From Microbacterium pygmaeum (GTDB taxonomy: Bacteria > Actinomycetota > Actinomycetes > Actinomycetales > Microbacteriaceae): a DNA stretch of 64,000 bases. A program made the position numbers and the translations under genes. Shown here piece by piece: positions 49,124 through 56,451 of the stretch (position 1 is its first letter; every line of letters begins with the position of its first letter). The DNA lies in contig NZ_LT629692.1 of assembly GCF_900100885.1 (NCBI RefSeq), positions 930,001 through 994,000 on the forward strand. The letters run 5' to 3'. The notes beneath the pieces are model-generated. The model was given only the letters and a program-made list of their open reading frames with translations. It was not told the DNA's origin and searched no databases.

Positions 49124-49914
49124 GGAGTGCTCCTCAGGTATTCGAGTGTGGTGCGGGTCCAGTCCCGCTCGGTGGTGATGGTGGTCTGCGGGTCGCCCTG
49201 CCAGGAGAGCCAGTGCTCGACGATCTCGTTCACACCGCGCTCCTGCGGTCCGACGGTCTCGCGCAGGTGCGGGTAGTCGTGCAGGCCCTCGCCCATGCGC
49301 GCACCGCCGTAGGTGAAGCCCACCCAGCCCGGCTGGCGCGCGAAGGCGAAATCCTTCACATGCACGTTCTTCACGCGCGGGGCGGTGAGCTCGACGCAGT
49401 CGCGTGGGCGCTCCAGGCGGGCCACGACGTTGGCGGGGTCCAGGCAGATGCCGAGGTGATCGCTGCCGATGGCATCGACAACGCTCAGCAGGTCGGTGGT
49501 GGCGACCTGCTCGTAGGTCTCCAGGGCGAGGGTGACGCCGGATGCCTCGTAGTCGCTGATCGCAGCCCGCAGCTGCGACTCGGCCTCGGGCAGGGTCGGG
49601 CGCGAAGCGGGCCCGAACAGCATGGACCGAACGAGTACGGCGTCGAAGACGGCTGCGAGATCGAGGAAGCGAGTGAGCCGCTCCGGCTCGATGCCCTTGG
49701 TGCCCAGCTCGATGGTGATGCCGAGGTCGCGTGCGGCGGCGGCCGCCTCGCGGAGTTCGGCATCGGTCATCGACTCGAGCGGTGCGTAGTCGCAGATCTG
49801 GAACAGCTCCACATCCAGCTCGCGCGTCGCCTCGAATGCGCCGCGCAGGGTCAGCGGTTCGTCCACGAGGTCGGAGTGCTGCCAGAAGAACGCGTACGTG
49901 CCGAGCCCGATCAT
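49120..49914 (-). CDS. Sugar phosphate isomerase/epimerase family protein (TIM barrel)
   Basis: 264 residues of the AP-endonuclease-2/xylose-isomerase-like family (IGLGTYAFFWQHSD, ELFQICDYAPL, ALETYEQVATTDLL with a metal Glu, ICLDPANVVARLE with a metal Asp, NVHVKDFAFARQPGW with a metal His). Members are metal-dependent isomerases, epimerases or dehydratases of sugars. ATGA overlaps couple it to the TIM-like gene before it and the ApnO-like gene after it. A role in isomerising a branched or C4 sugar acid is plausible but not shown. Confidence 0.8.
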   Translation of the reverse strand: MIGLGTYAFFWQHSDLVDEPLTLRGAFEATRELDVELFQICDYAPLESMTDAELREAAAAARDLGITIELGTKGIEPERLTRFLDLAAVFDAVLVRSMLFGPASRPTLPEAESQLRAAISDYEASGVTLALETYEQVATTDLLSVVDAIGSDHLGICLDPANVVARLERPRDCVELTAPRVKNVHVKDFAFARQPGWVGFTYGGARMGEGLHDYPHLRETVGPQERGVNEIVEHWLSWQGDPQTTITTERDWTRTTLEYLRSTP

Positions 49915-50696
49915 GCGCGCTCGCCTGCGCGGGATTCGAGGTCGGCAAGGGCGGATGCCTCGTCCAGCACCGCGACGAGCGCGTCGGGGTCGTGGGCGAA
50001 GCGGCCGAGGAACAGTCCGTCGACGGCGTCGCCGAGTTCGGTGAGCAGGCCGGGGCCGGCCGAGCCGCCGTAGATGACGACGGACCCGGCGCGGGCCGGA
50101 TCGCTTCCCAGTGCTGCGCGCAGGGCGCGCGCGACGGCGACGATGTGCTGGGCCGGTGCGGGCTGCGGAGCCCCGATCGCCCAGACCGGCTCGTAGGCGG
50201 CGATGACCGGTCCGGCCGGGGCGCCCTCGAGGTCGCCCTGCAGCTGCGCGATCGTCGCGGCCGCGGCATCCGCCCCGCTCATCCGCTCGGTCTCGCCGAT
50301 GCAGAGAACGGGGGTGATGTCGTTGCGCAGCGCCGCCGCGGCCTTCGCCGCGACGATCTCATCGGTCTCGCCGAACAGACGCCGGCGCTCCGCATGCCCG
50401 ATCTCGGCGACGCGGACGCCCACCTCGGCCAGTTCCGGTGCGCTCACCTCGCCGGTGAAGGCCCCGGCATCCTCGGTGGCGACATCCTGCGCGCCGATGA
50501 GCACCGGGGTGCCCTCGAACGCCCGCACAGCAGGGAGGATCTGCAGATAGGTCGGAATGACGAAGAACCGGACCGCGCCGGAGGCGACGGCCGGGTGATC
50601 GCGCACACGCTCGGCCACGCGCGCGAACCAGTCGGCAGCCTGCTGATGTCCGAAGTACATCTTCAGGCTCACCCCGACGGTGACGGGTCCGCTCAT
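49911..50696 (-). CDS. lerI: Triose-phosphate-isomerase-like; L-erythrulose-1-phosphate isomerase candidate
   Basis: 261 residues with TIM catalytic residues Lys12 (SLKMYFGH), His101 (EIGHAERR) and Glu169 (AYEPVWAIG), and the phosphate loop YGGSAGP near 220. The canonical NWK of glycolytic TIM is SLK here, so the usual Asn before the Lys is replaced. TIM paralogues clustered with RpiB-like and DhaK-type genes convert L-erythrulose 1-phosphate to D-erythrulose 4-phosphate (LerI). This fits the pathway downstream of an OiaC-type RuBisCO-like protein. Confidence 0.78.
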   Translation of the reverse strand: MSGPVTVGVSLKMYFGHQQAADWFARVAERVRDHPAVASGAVRFFVIPTYLQILPAVRAFEGTPVLIGAQDVATEDAGAFTGEVSAPELAEVGVRVAEIGHAERRRLFGETDEIVAAKAAAALRNDITPVLCIGETERMSGADAAAATIAQLQGDLEGAPAGPVIAAYEPVWAIGAPQPAPAQHIVAVARALRAALGSDPARAGSVVIYGGSAGPGLLTELGDAVDGLFLGRFAHDPDALVAVLDEASALADLESRAGERA

Positions 50697-50700
50697 CGGC

Positions 50701-51183
50701 TCAGCAGCTTCCCGTGGTCTCGTACTGCTCGAGGACGGCCACCTTCTCAGCCGATGCCGACGCGGGGTCGAACCGGTACGTGAGCCACTCGCGGACGAGG
50801 CGCCGGGCGAGTTCGATGCCCACGACACGCTGCCCCATGGTGAGCACCTGCGCGTCGTTGGAGAGCACGCTGCGCTCCACCGAGAACGAGTCGTGCGCCG
50901 TGACCGCGCGGATCCCGGCGACCTTGTTGGCCGAGATGGCGACACCCAGGCCGGTGCCGCAGATCAGCAGCGCCCGGTCGGCGTCGCCGGCGGCGACCAG
51001 TTCGGCGGCGGTGATCGCGACCTTGGGATACGGGGTGTGGCCGTCGGCGTCCACGCCGACGTCGACCACGGAGGCGACGCCGGGGTTGGCTTCGAGATCC
51101 TTCTTGAGGATCTCCTTGTAGTCGAAGCCGGCGTCGTCGCAGCCGATCACCAATCGCAGGGGCTGTGCCTCGGGAGCGGTCAT
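50701..51183 (-). CDS. derI: RpiB/LacAB-family isomerase; D-erythrulose-4-phosphate isomerase candidate
   Basis: 160 residues. RpiB fold with LVIGCDDAGFDYKE at the N-terminus, the CGTGLGVAISANK active-site loop, and AHDSFSVERSVLSNDAQVLTMGQRVVG. It interconverts aldose and ketose phosphates. With a TIM-like isomerase and DhaK-type kinase next door, the DerI role (D-erythrulose 4-phosphate to D-erythrose 4-phosphate) is more likely than ribose-5-phosphate isomerisation. It starts 1 base after the kinase stop. Confidence 0.8.
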   Translation of the reverse strand: MTAPEAQPLRLVIGCDDAGFDYKEILKKDLEANPGVASVVDVGVDADGHTPYPKVAITAAELVAAGDADRALLICGTGLGVAISANKVAGIRAVTAHDSFSVERSVLSNDAQVLTMGQRVVGIELARRLVREWLTYRFDPASASAEKVAVLEQYETTGSC

Positions 51184-51184
51184 G

Positions 51185-52915
51185 TCAGTTCCTTTCGTTG
51201 CCGTCGAGCAGTGCGCCGACGGCGGTGACGATCAGTGCGAGGGAGTGCGCGCCGGGGTCGGGCGTGCCGACGCTGTTCTGGCCGTGGGTGCGAGCGCGGC
51301 CCAGCCGGGGAAGGAGGTCGGCGGTGGATGCCGCGGCCCGCGTCGCCGCGTCCGCGGCGGCCGACCAGGCATCGGCCAGGTCCGCACCCGCGTCGACCGA
51401 CCGGGTCAGCTCGCCGCTGAAGGGGACCAGCGCATCGACCATCGTCTTGTCGCCGACCTCGGCTTTGCCGTACGCCATGACGGCGGCGAGGCCTGCGGCG
51501 ACGCCGGAGGCGACATCGGCCGGCTGCGGCGTGCCGCTGTCGCCCAGCTTGCCGGCCAGCGACGTGAGGATGACGCCCCACAGCGCGCCGGAGGTGCCGC
51601 CCGCCTTGTCTGCCCAGGCGTCTGCGGCGCGCACCAGCACCGTCTCGGCCCCTGCGCCGGCATCGCGTGCGGTGAGGGCGGCGTCGCGGGCGGCGTGGGA
51701 GCCGCGCTGCATGCCGATGCCGTGGTCGCCGTCGCCGGCGATCGAATCCATCCGGCCGAGCTCGTCGACGTGCTCGTCCACAGTGGCTGCGATCGTGGCG
51801 ACGGCATCGGCGACGATCGTCGCGGCCGCGCAGGACTCGTCGTCGGCCGGCGGGATCGCCGTCACCTCGGCCGGTTCGTCGGCCGCGGCATCCGCCCGCG
51901 CAGCCGTCGTCACCGAACCGCGGCGGTATGCGGGTGTGTCGACCGGGGTGTCCCAGAGGCGCTCGAGCTCGTCGTCCAGCCAGAACAGGGTGAGCGAGGT
52001 GCCGGCCATGTCGAAGCTCGTGCAGTACTCGCCGACGTGCGGATCGACCGCCTGGATGCCGGCGTCGGCGAGCAGCTCGGCGATGCGCCGGTAGACGACG
52101 AACATCTCCTCGTACTTCAGGGATCCGAGGCCGTTGAGGATCGGCACCGCCCGTGCGCCGTCGGCCGATACGCCGTCGGGAACCTCGTCCAGCAGGCGGG
52201 AGACGAGGAGCTCGGCGAGTCCGTCTGCGGTGGGGATGTCGGTCTCGTCAACGCCCGGTTCGCCGTGGATGCCCAGGCCGATCGCCATGCGGCCCTCAGG
52301 GACGGTGAACAGCGGCTCAGGGGCCCCGGGCAGCGTGCAGCCGCTGAAGGCGACGCCGATGGAGCGAGTCCGCTCATTCGCGAGTGCCGCGACGCGGGCC
52401 ACCTCCGTCAGCGGGTAGCCGGCCTCAGCCGCCGCAGCGGCGACGCGGAAGACGGTCAGGTCGCCGGCGATGCCCCGGCGCTTCTGCTTCTCATCGGGTC
52501 TCGCCGAGAAGATGTCGTCGGTGACGGTGACCGTCTCGCATGCCACGCCCGCTGCGCGGAGCCGATCCTGTGCGGCGTCGAAGTTCAGCACGTCGCCCGC
52601 GTAGTTGCCGTAGGTGAAGAAGACGCCGGCACCGGCATCCGCCGCCTTGGCGACCGAGAGGATCTGCTGGGTCGACGGCGAGGCGAAGAGGTTCCCCATC
52701 GCCGCCCCGTGCGCGAGGCCCTGACCGACGAGCCCGCCGAAGGCGGGATAGTGGCCCGAACCGCCGCCCACGACGACGGCGACCTGTCCCGTCGGCACCA
52801 CGGTCGAGCGCACCACGCCACCGGACACGCGGCGCACATACCGCTCGTTGGCCGCGACGAAGCCCGCGATCATCTCATCTGCGAACTCCGCCGGGTCGTT
52901 CCAGATGCGTGTCAC
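51185..52915 (-). CDS. Fused DhaK-DhaL kinase; erythrulose kinase candidate
   Basis: 576 residues from the GTG at 52915. DhaK domain (about 1-340): GGGSGHYPAFGG substrate loop (50-61) and the substrate-linking histidine His217 in GLGIHGEPG. A linker follows, then a DhaL domain (about 370-576) with the metal/ATP motif GDGDHGIGMQRG and GGTSGALWG. ATP-dependent single-chain kinases like this phosphorylate dihydroxyacetone or erythruloses. With LerI- and DerI-like genes, L-erythrulose kinase (LerK) is likely. Its start overlaps the permease stop (GTGA). Confidence 0.83.
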   Translation of the reverse strand: MTRIWNDPAEFADEMIAGFVAANERYVRRVSGGVVRSTVVPTGQVAVVVGGGSGHYPAFGGLVGQGLAHGAAMGNLFASPSTQQILSVAKAADAGAGVFFTYGNYAGDVLNFDAAQDRLRAAGVACETVTVTDDIFSARPDEKQKRRGIAGDLTVFRVAAAAAEAGYPLTEVARVAALANERTRSIGVAFSGCTLPGAPEPLFTVPEGRMAIGLGIHGEPGVDETDIPTADGLAELLVSRLLDEVPDGVSADGARAVPILNGLGSLKYEEMFVVYRRIAELLADAGIQAVDPHVGEYCTSFDMAGTSLTLFWLDDELERLWDTPVDTPAYRRGSVTTAARADAAADEPAEVTAIPPADDESCAAATIVADAVATIAATVDEHVDELGRMDSIAGDGDHGIGMQRGSHAARDAALTARDAGAGAETVLVRAADAWADKAGGTSGALWGVILTSLAGKLGDSGTPQPADVASGVAAGLAAVMAYGKAEVGDKTMVDALVPFSGELTRSVDAGADLADAWSAAADAATRAAASTADLLPRLGRARTHGQNSVGTPDPGAHSLALIVTAVGALLDGNERN

Positions 52916-54273
52916 GATTGCGCCTTCTCGGACTCGGCCGGCTCGATCTCGACCGGAGCGACGCGGTTGCTCCGCGCCAGCAGCACCATCAGAATCGCCG
53001 AGATGAGCATGAATCCGCCCACGATCATCATCGGGACCTCGTAGCCCCCGGTCCAATCGTGGACGAGTCCGGTGAGATAGGGCGCGCTGAATCCGGCGAG
53101 GTTTCCGACCGTGTTGATCAGCGCGACGCCGGCTGCCGCGGCGACGCCGGTCAGGAAGCGTGTGGGGAGCGTCCAGAAGTTCGGCAGTGCGGCGAAGATG
53201 GCCATCGCGGTGACGGTGATGACGGCGATCGTCGCCGCCGGCGACCCGGCGAACAGTGCCAGCGGGATCGAGACCGCGCCGACGAGCGCGGGGACCGCGA
53301 TGTGCCAGGTCTTCAAGCCCCGCTTGGACGCGTCGCGCGACCAGAAGTACATCGCCACGGCGGCGGGGAGGTAGGGGATCGCGGTGATCAGGCCCTTCTG
53401 GAAGAAGTCGAAGGTCACGCCGAGCTGCTCCTGGAAGCCCTCGATGATCGTGGGCAGGAAGAAGGCGAGGGCGTACAGCCCGTAGATGAAGCCGAAGTAG
53501 ATGAAGGAGAGCACCCAGACGCGTCCGCTGCCGAATGCGAAGCGCACCGAGACGTGCTTCTCCTTCTTCTCGGTCGCGGTCCGCTCGGCGGTCAGCGCGT
53601 CGGTGAGCCATTCCTGCTCGGGCTTGGTCAGCCACCCGGCGTCGGAGGGCTTGTCCTTCAGGTAGAACCAGGCGATGATGCCGACGATGATCGCGGGGAT
53701 CGCGACGCCGAGGAACATGAACCGCCAGCCCTCGAGTCCGAACAGGCCGTGCTGCTGGATGAGGAAACCGGCCAGCGGGGCGCCGATCACCGTGGTGAGG
53801 GGCTGGGCGAGGTAGAAGAGCATGAGCACGCGGCCGCGGTACTGCGCGGGCACCCACAGGCTCAGGAACAGGATGGCGCCGGGGAAGAATCCGGCCTCGG
53901 CCACGCCGAGCAGGAAGCGCAGCACGACGAGCTGCTCGAAGTTCTGCACCCATGTGAACAGCAGCGCGACGATGCCCCAGCTGACCATGATGCGAGACAG
54001 CCAGCGGCGCGCACCGAACCGGTGCAGGGCGAGGTTGGACGGCACCTCCAGCAGGATGTAGCCGATGAAGAAGACGCCCGAGGCGAACCCGAACTGCGCC
54101 GCGCTCAGGGCGAGGTCGTCGTTCATGCCGTTGGGTGCCGCGAAGCCGATGGCCGTGCGGTCGAGATAGTTGATGAAGAACATCAGGGCCACGAACGGCA
54201 CGAGCCGGATCGAGACCTTGCGGATGGCGGAGCGCGCGATGTCCGGCGTGCTCGCGGTGGGGGCGATGCTCAT
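52912..54273 (-). CDS. MFS transporter, anion:cation symporter (ACS) type
   Basis: 453 residues from the ATG at 54273, with twelve predicted membrane helices (FVALMFFINYLDRTAIGFA first) and the ACS-like LGVAEAGFFPGAILFLSLWVP in helix 4. A 24-residue upstream extension is open but runs over the promoter. ACS members import organic or sugar acids with protons; as first gene of the apionate/erythrulose operon it may import apionate, erythronate or a similar acid. The promoter region carries two AACCGGTT operators. Confidence 0.88.
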   Translation of the reverse strand: MSIAPTASTPDIARSAIRKVSIRLVPFVALMFFINYLDRTAIGFAAPNGMNDDLALSAAQFGFASGVFFIGYILLEVPSNLALHRFGARRWLSRIMVSWGIVALLFTWVQNFEQLVVLRFLLGVAEAGFFPGAILFLSLWVPAQYRGRVLMLFYLAQPLTTVIGAPLAGFLIQQHGLFGLEGWRFMFLGVAIPAIIVGIIAWFYLKDKPSDAGWLTKPEQEWLTDALTAERTATEKKEKHVSVRFAFGSGRVWVLSFIYFGFIYGLYALAFFLPTIIEGFQEQLGVTFDFFQKGLITAIPYLPAAVAMYFWSRDASKRGLKTWHIAVPALVGAVSIPLALFAGSPAATIAVITVTAMAIFAALPNFWTLPTRFLTGVAAAAGVALINTVGNLAGFSAPYLTGLVHDWTGGYEVPMMIVGGFMLISAILMVLLARSNRVAPVEIEPAESEKAQS

Positions 54274-54344
54274 GGTGCTCCGATCAATCGTCTTTGATCC
54301 TGGGGGAGTTGCGGACTGCAGTCTGTCCTTCTCCCAGTTTGACA

Positions 54345-54384
54345 AACCGGTTGACCAATTGCAAGACGCAATGGAAAACCGGTT
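54345..54384. promoter_or_regulatory. Tandem LacI-type operators upstream of the apionate operon
   Basis: AAACCGGTTGACC occurs twice in direct orientation, with AACCGGTT cores at 54345-54352 and 54377-54384, 32 bases (about three helical turns) apart. The same core and GAC extension occur at 13.2 kb. Placed between the divergent permease and GntR genes, they are positioned to control both. Confidence 0.78.
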
Positions 54385-54410
54385 GACCGCAGCCGCACGG
54401 TGTGTACCCT
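54383..54410 (+). promoter_or_regulatory. Promoter of the GntR gene, overlapping an operator
   Basis: -35 TTGACC (54383-54388), 16-base spacer, -10 TACCCT (54405-54410), then six bases to the ATG at 54417. The transcript would be leaderless. The -35 is the right flank of the second AACCGGTT operator. Confidence 0.6.
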
Positions 54411-54416
54411 GTTCGC

Positions 54417-55163
54417 ATGCCCGCGTATCCCGGTAACCGATCGGCGGAGATCTCCGCCGCGCTGGGTGCGCTTCCGAGCGGAACGCCGGTTTCGGAGGTC
54501 GCGCGACGACTTCTCGACCTGTTCACCGGGGGCTCGATCGAGCCGGGCACCCGGCTGCCACCGGAACGCCAGCTGGCTGTGACCCTCGGCGTAGGACGAT
54601 CCGCCGTCCGCGAAGCCCTGGCCGCCTTGGAGATCCTCGGGATCGTGGATGTCCGTGCCGGTTCGGGCACGTATCTGCGCGGCAATGCGAGCGAACTGCT
54701 GCCGCAGACGCTGCGATGGGGGCTGCTGATCGGCGAGCGGAACACCCAGGAGCTGCTGGAACTGCGTTCCGGGCTCGAGATCTACGTGGTGCGGCTCGCT
54801 GCCGCGCGCGCGGATGCAGATGATCTCAAGGCGATCGCCGCGAGTCTGGATCGCATGCGCACCTCGGTGGACAAGCTCGGGATCTTCGCGCGCGCAGATC
54901 TCGATTTCCACCATGCGCTCGGTGCCGCTTCGGGCAACGCCACCCTGGTCGACATGCTCAACATCGTCCGTTCGCTTCTGCAGGTCTACGCCGATCGATC
55001 AGTCCACGACGTGGCGGCGGCGCGGATCGCCATCGAGGAGCACGACGCCGTCTATCGCGCCCTCACTGAAGGTGATCCGGATGCCGCGGCATCCGCCATG
55101 GCCCACCACATGTCCACCGCCTCGGCGCGGCTGTCCGCCGCCGCGGCGGGCGCGCCGTCGTGA
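54417..55163 (+). CDS. GntR-family regulator, FadR subfamily
   Basis: 248 residues from the ATG at 54417; a GTG at 54402 in frame is possible but would overlap the -10. N-terminal winged helix (GGSIEPGTRLPPERQLAVTLGVGRSAVREALAALEILGIVDVRAGSGTYL), then the all-helical FCD effector domain (LLELRSGLEIYVVRLAA, LDFHHALGAASGN, EEHDAVYRAL; Asp/His metal-binding residues). It is divergent from the apionate/erythrulose operon and probably senses a sugar acid from it. The visible operators there look LacI-type, so its own binding site is not identified. Confidence 0.88.
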   Translation: MPAYPGNRSAEISAALGALPSGTPVSEVARRLLDLFTGGSIEPGTRLPPERQLAVTLGVGRSAVREALAALEILGIVDVRAGSGTYLRGNASELLPQTLRWGLLIGERNTQELLELRSGLEIYVVRLAAARADADDLKAIAASLDRMRTSVDKLGIFARADLDFHHALGAASGNATLVDMLNIVRSLLQVYADRSVHDVAAARIAIEEHDAVYRALTEGDPDAAASAMAHHMSTASARLSAAAAGAPS

Positions 55164-55186
55164 CCCTGGGAGTCGATCCGGCGGAG

Positions 55187-55192
55187 TAGCGT
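55187..55192 (+). promoter_or_regulatory. -10 hexamer of a probable leaderless promoter
   Basis: TAGCGT lies six bases before the ATG at 55199. Confidence 0.4.
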
Positions 55193-55198
55193 TGCCGG

Positions 55199-56446
55199 AT
55201 GCCGAAGAACTGGGCCGGAACACACGAGTACTCCGCACCGCGCGTCGCGACGGCGACGACCGAGGACGAGGTTCGTGCGATCGTCGCCGAGGGCGGGCCG
55301 GTCCACGCGCTCGGCACCCGTCACTCGTTCACCGATCTGCCCGACACCGCCGGGACCCTGATCGACCTCGTGGGCCTGGAGGGGGGCTACCGTCTCGACG
55401 AGCAGGCCGGCACTGTGTCGGTGGCGGGCGGGACGCGGTACGGCGTGCTGGCGCAGTGGCTGGATGCCCGCGGCCTCGCGCTGCACAATCTCGGTTCGCT
55501 GCCGCACATCTCGGTGGCCGGAGCGACGGCAACAGCCACGCACGGGTCGGGGAACCGCAACGGCGTGCTGACCAGTGCGGTCCGAGGCATCCGCTATGTC
55601 GGCGCCGACGCCGAGGTGCACGAGGTCCGGGAGGGCGACGCGGACTTCCCCGCCGTGGCGGTCGGGCTCGGCGCGTTCGGCATCGTCACCGAAGTCACCC
55701 TCGCGGTCGAGCCCACCTACCGGGTTCGTCAGGACATCTACCAGGGCGTGTCATGGGATGCCGCGCTGCAGCGCTTCGACGAGCTCACCGGTGCCGGTTA
55801 CAGCGTGTCGGTCTTCACCCGCTGGGTCGATGAGGCCCTCGGCGACGTCTGGGTCAAGACCCGACTCGAGAGCGATGACGACGCCGTGGATGACGTGCTC
55901 CTGGACGGCGCGCGCCAGGTCGAGGCCAACCCGCTCGCCAACCTCGATGACATCACGGAGCTCGGCGGAGTGCCGGGGCCGTGGATGCTGCGGCTGCCGC
56001 ATTTCCGGCTCGACGGCACGCCGTCCTTCGGTGATGAGATCCAGAGCGAGTACTTCGTCGCCCGCTCGGACGCGCCGGCAGCGCTGCGCGCGGTGCGGAA
56101 ACTCGGCGCGTCGATCGAGCCGCACCTGCTCGTGAGCGAACTGCGCACCGCGGCATCCGATGAGCTCTGGTTGAGCGGCGCGTATCAGCGCGACCTCCTC
56201 GCCATCCACTTCACCTGGCGCAACGACCCGGCGGGCGTGCTCGGCGTGCTGCCGCTGATCGAGGAGGCGCTCGCCCCGTTCGCGGCGCGCCCGCACTGGG
56301 GCAAGCTGCACGCGTTCGATGCCGCGGCGATCGCCCGCGTGCACCCGCGGATCGCTGACGCGCGGACGGTGTTCGAGCGCCTCGACCCCGAGGGTCGCTT
56401 CGTGAACGCGCACCTGCTGCGGCTCGGAGTCCGCGAAGCGCGCTGA
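55199..56446 (+). CDS. FAD-dependent alditol (xylitol/sorbitol) oxidase
   Basis: 415 residues, the length of actinobacterial AldO. VAO-type FAD domain with the covalent-flavin histidine His42 in ALGTRHSF (His46 in AldO), GSLPHISVAGATATATHGSG and the glycine-rich GLGAFGIVTEV; then the ALO-type substrate domain (GKLHAFD near the C-terminus). It oxidises polyols at C1 with O2, giving aldose and H2O2. Near a tetrulose/apionate operon, a C4-C6 alditol is a natural substrate. It follows the GntR gene by 35 bases and has its own leaderless-type promoter. Confidence 0.86.
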   Translation: MPKNWAGTHEYSAPRVATATTEDEVRAIVAEGGPVHALGTRHSFTDLPDTAGTLIDLVGLEGGYRLDEQAGTVSVAGGTRYGVLAQWLDARGLALHNLGSLPHISVAGATATATHGSGNRNGVLTSAVRGIRYVGADAEVHEVREGDADFPAVAVGLGAFGIVTEVTLAVEPTYRVRQDIYQGVSWDAALQRFDELTGAGYSVSVFTRWVDEALGDVWVKTRLESDDDAVDDVLLDGARQVEANPLANLDDITELGGVPGPWMLRLPHFRLDGTPSFGDEIQSEYFVARSDAPAALRAVRKLGASIEPHLLVSELRTAASDELWLSGAYQRDLLAIHFTWRNDPAGVLGVLPLIEEALAPFAARPHWGKLHAFDAAAIARVHPRIADARTVFERLDPEGRFVNAHLLRLGVREAR

Positions 56447-56451
56447 AGCGG

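Noticed and set aside
49911..50696. Glycolytic triose-phosphate isomerase.
   Set aside because: The NWK motif is changed to SLK, and it is clustered with RpiB-like and DhaK-type genes instead of gap/pgk, favouring a tetrulose-phosphate isomerase.
51185..52915. Possible loss of the DhaK substrate-binding histidine at SGCTLPG.
   Set aside because: The covalently substrate-binding His of DhaK lies in the later GIHGEPG motif, which is intact here (His217).
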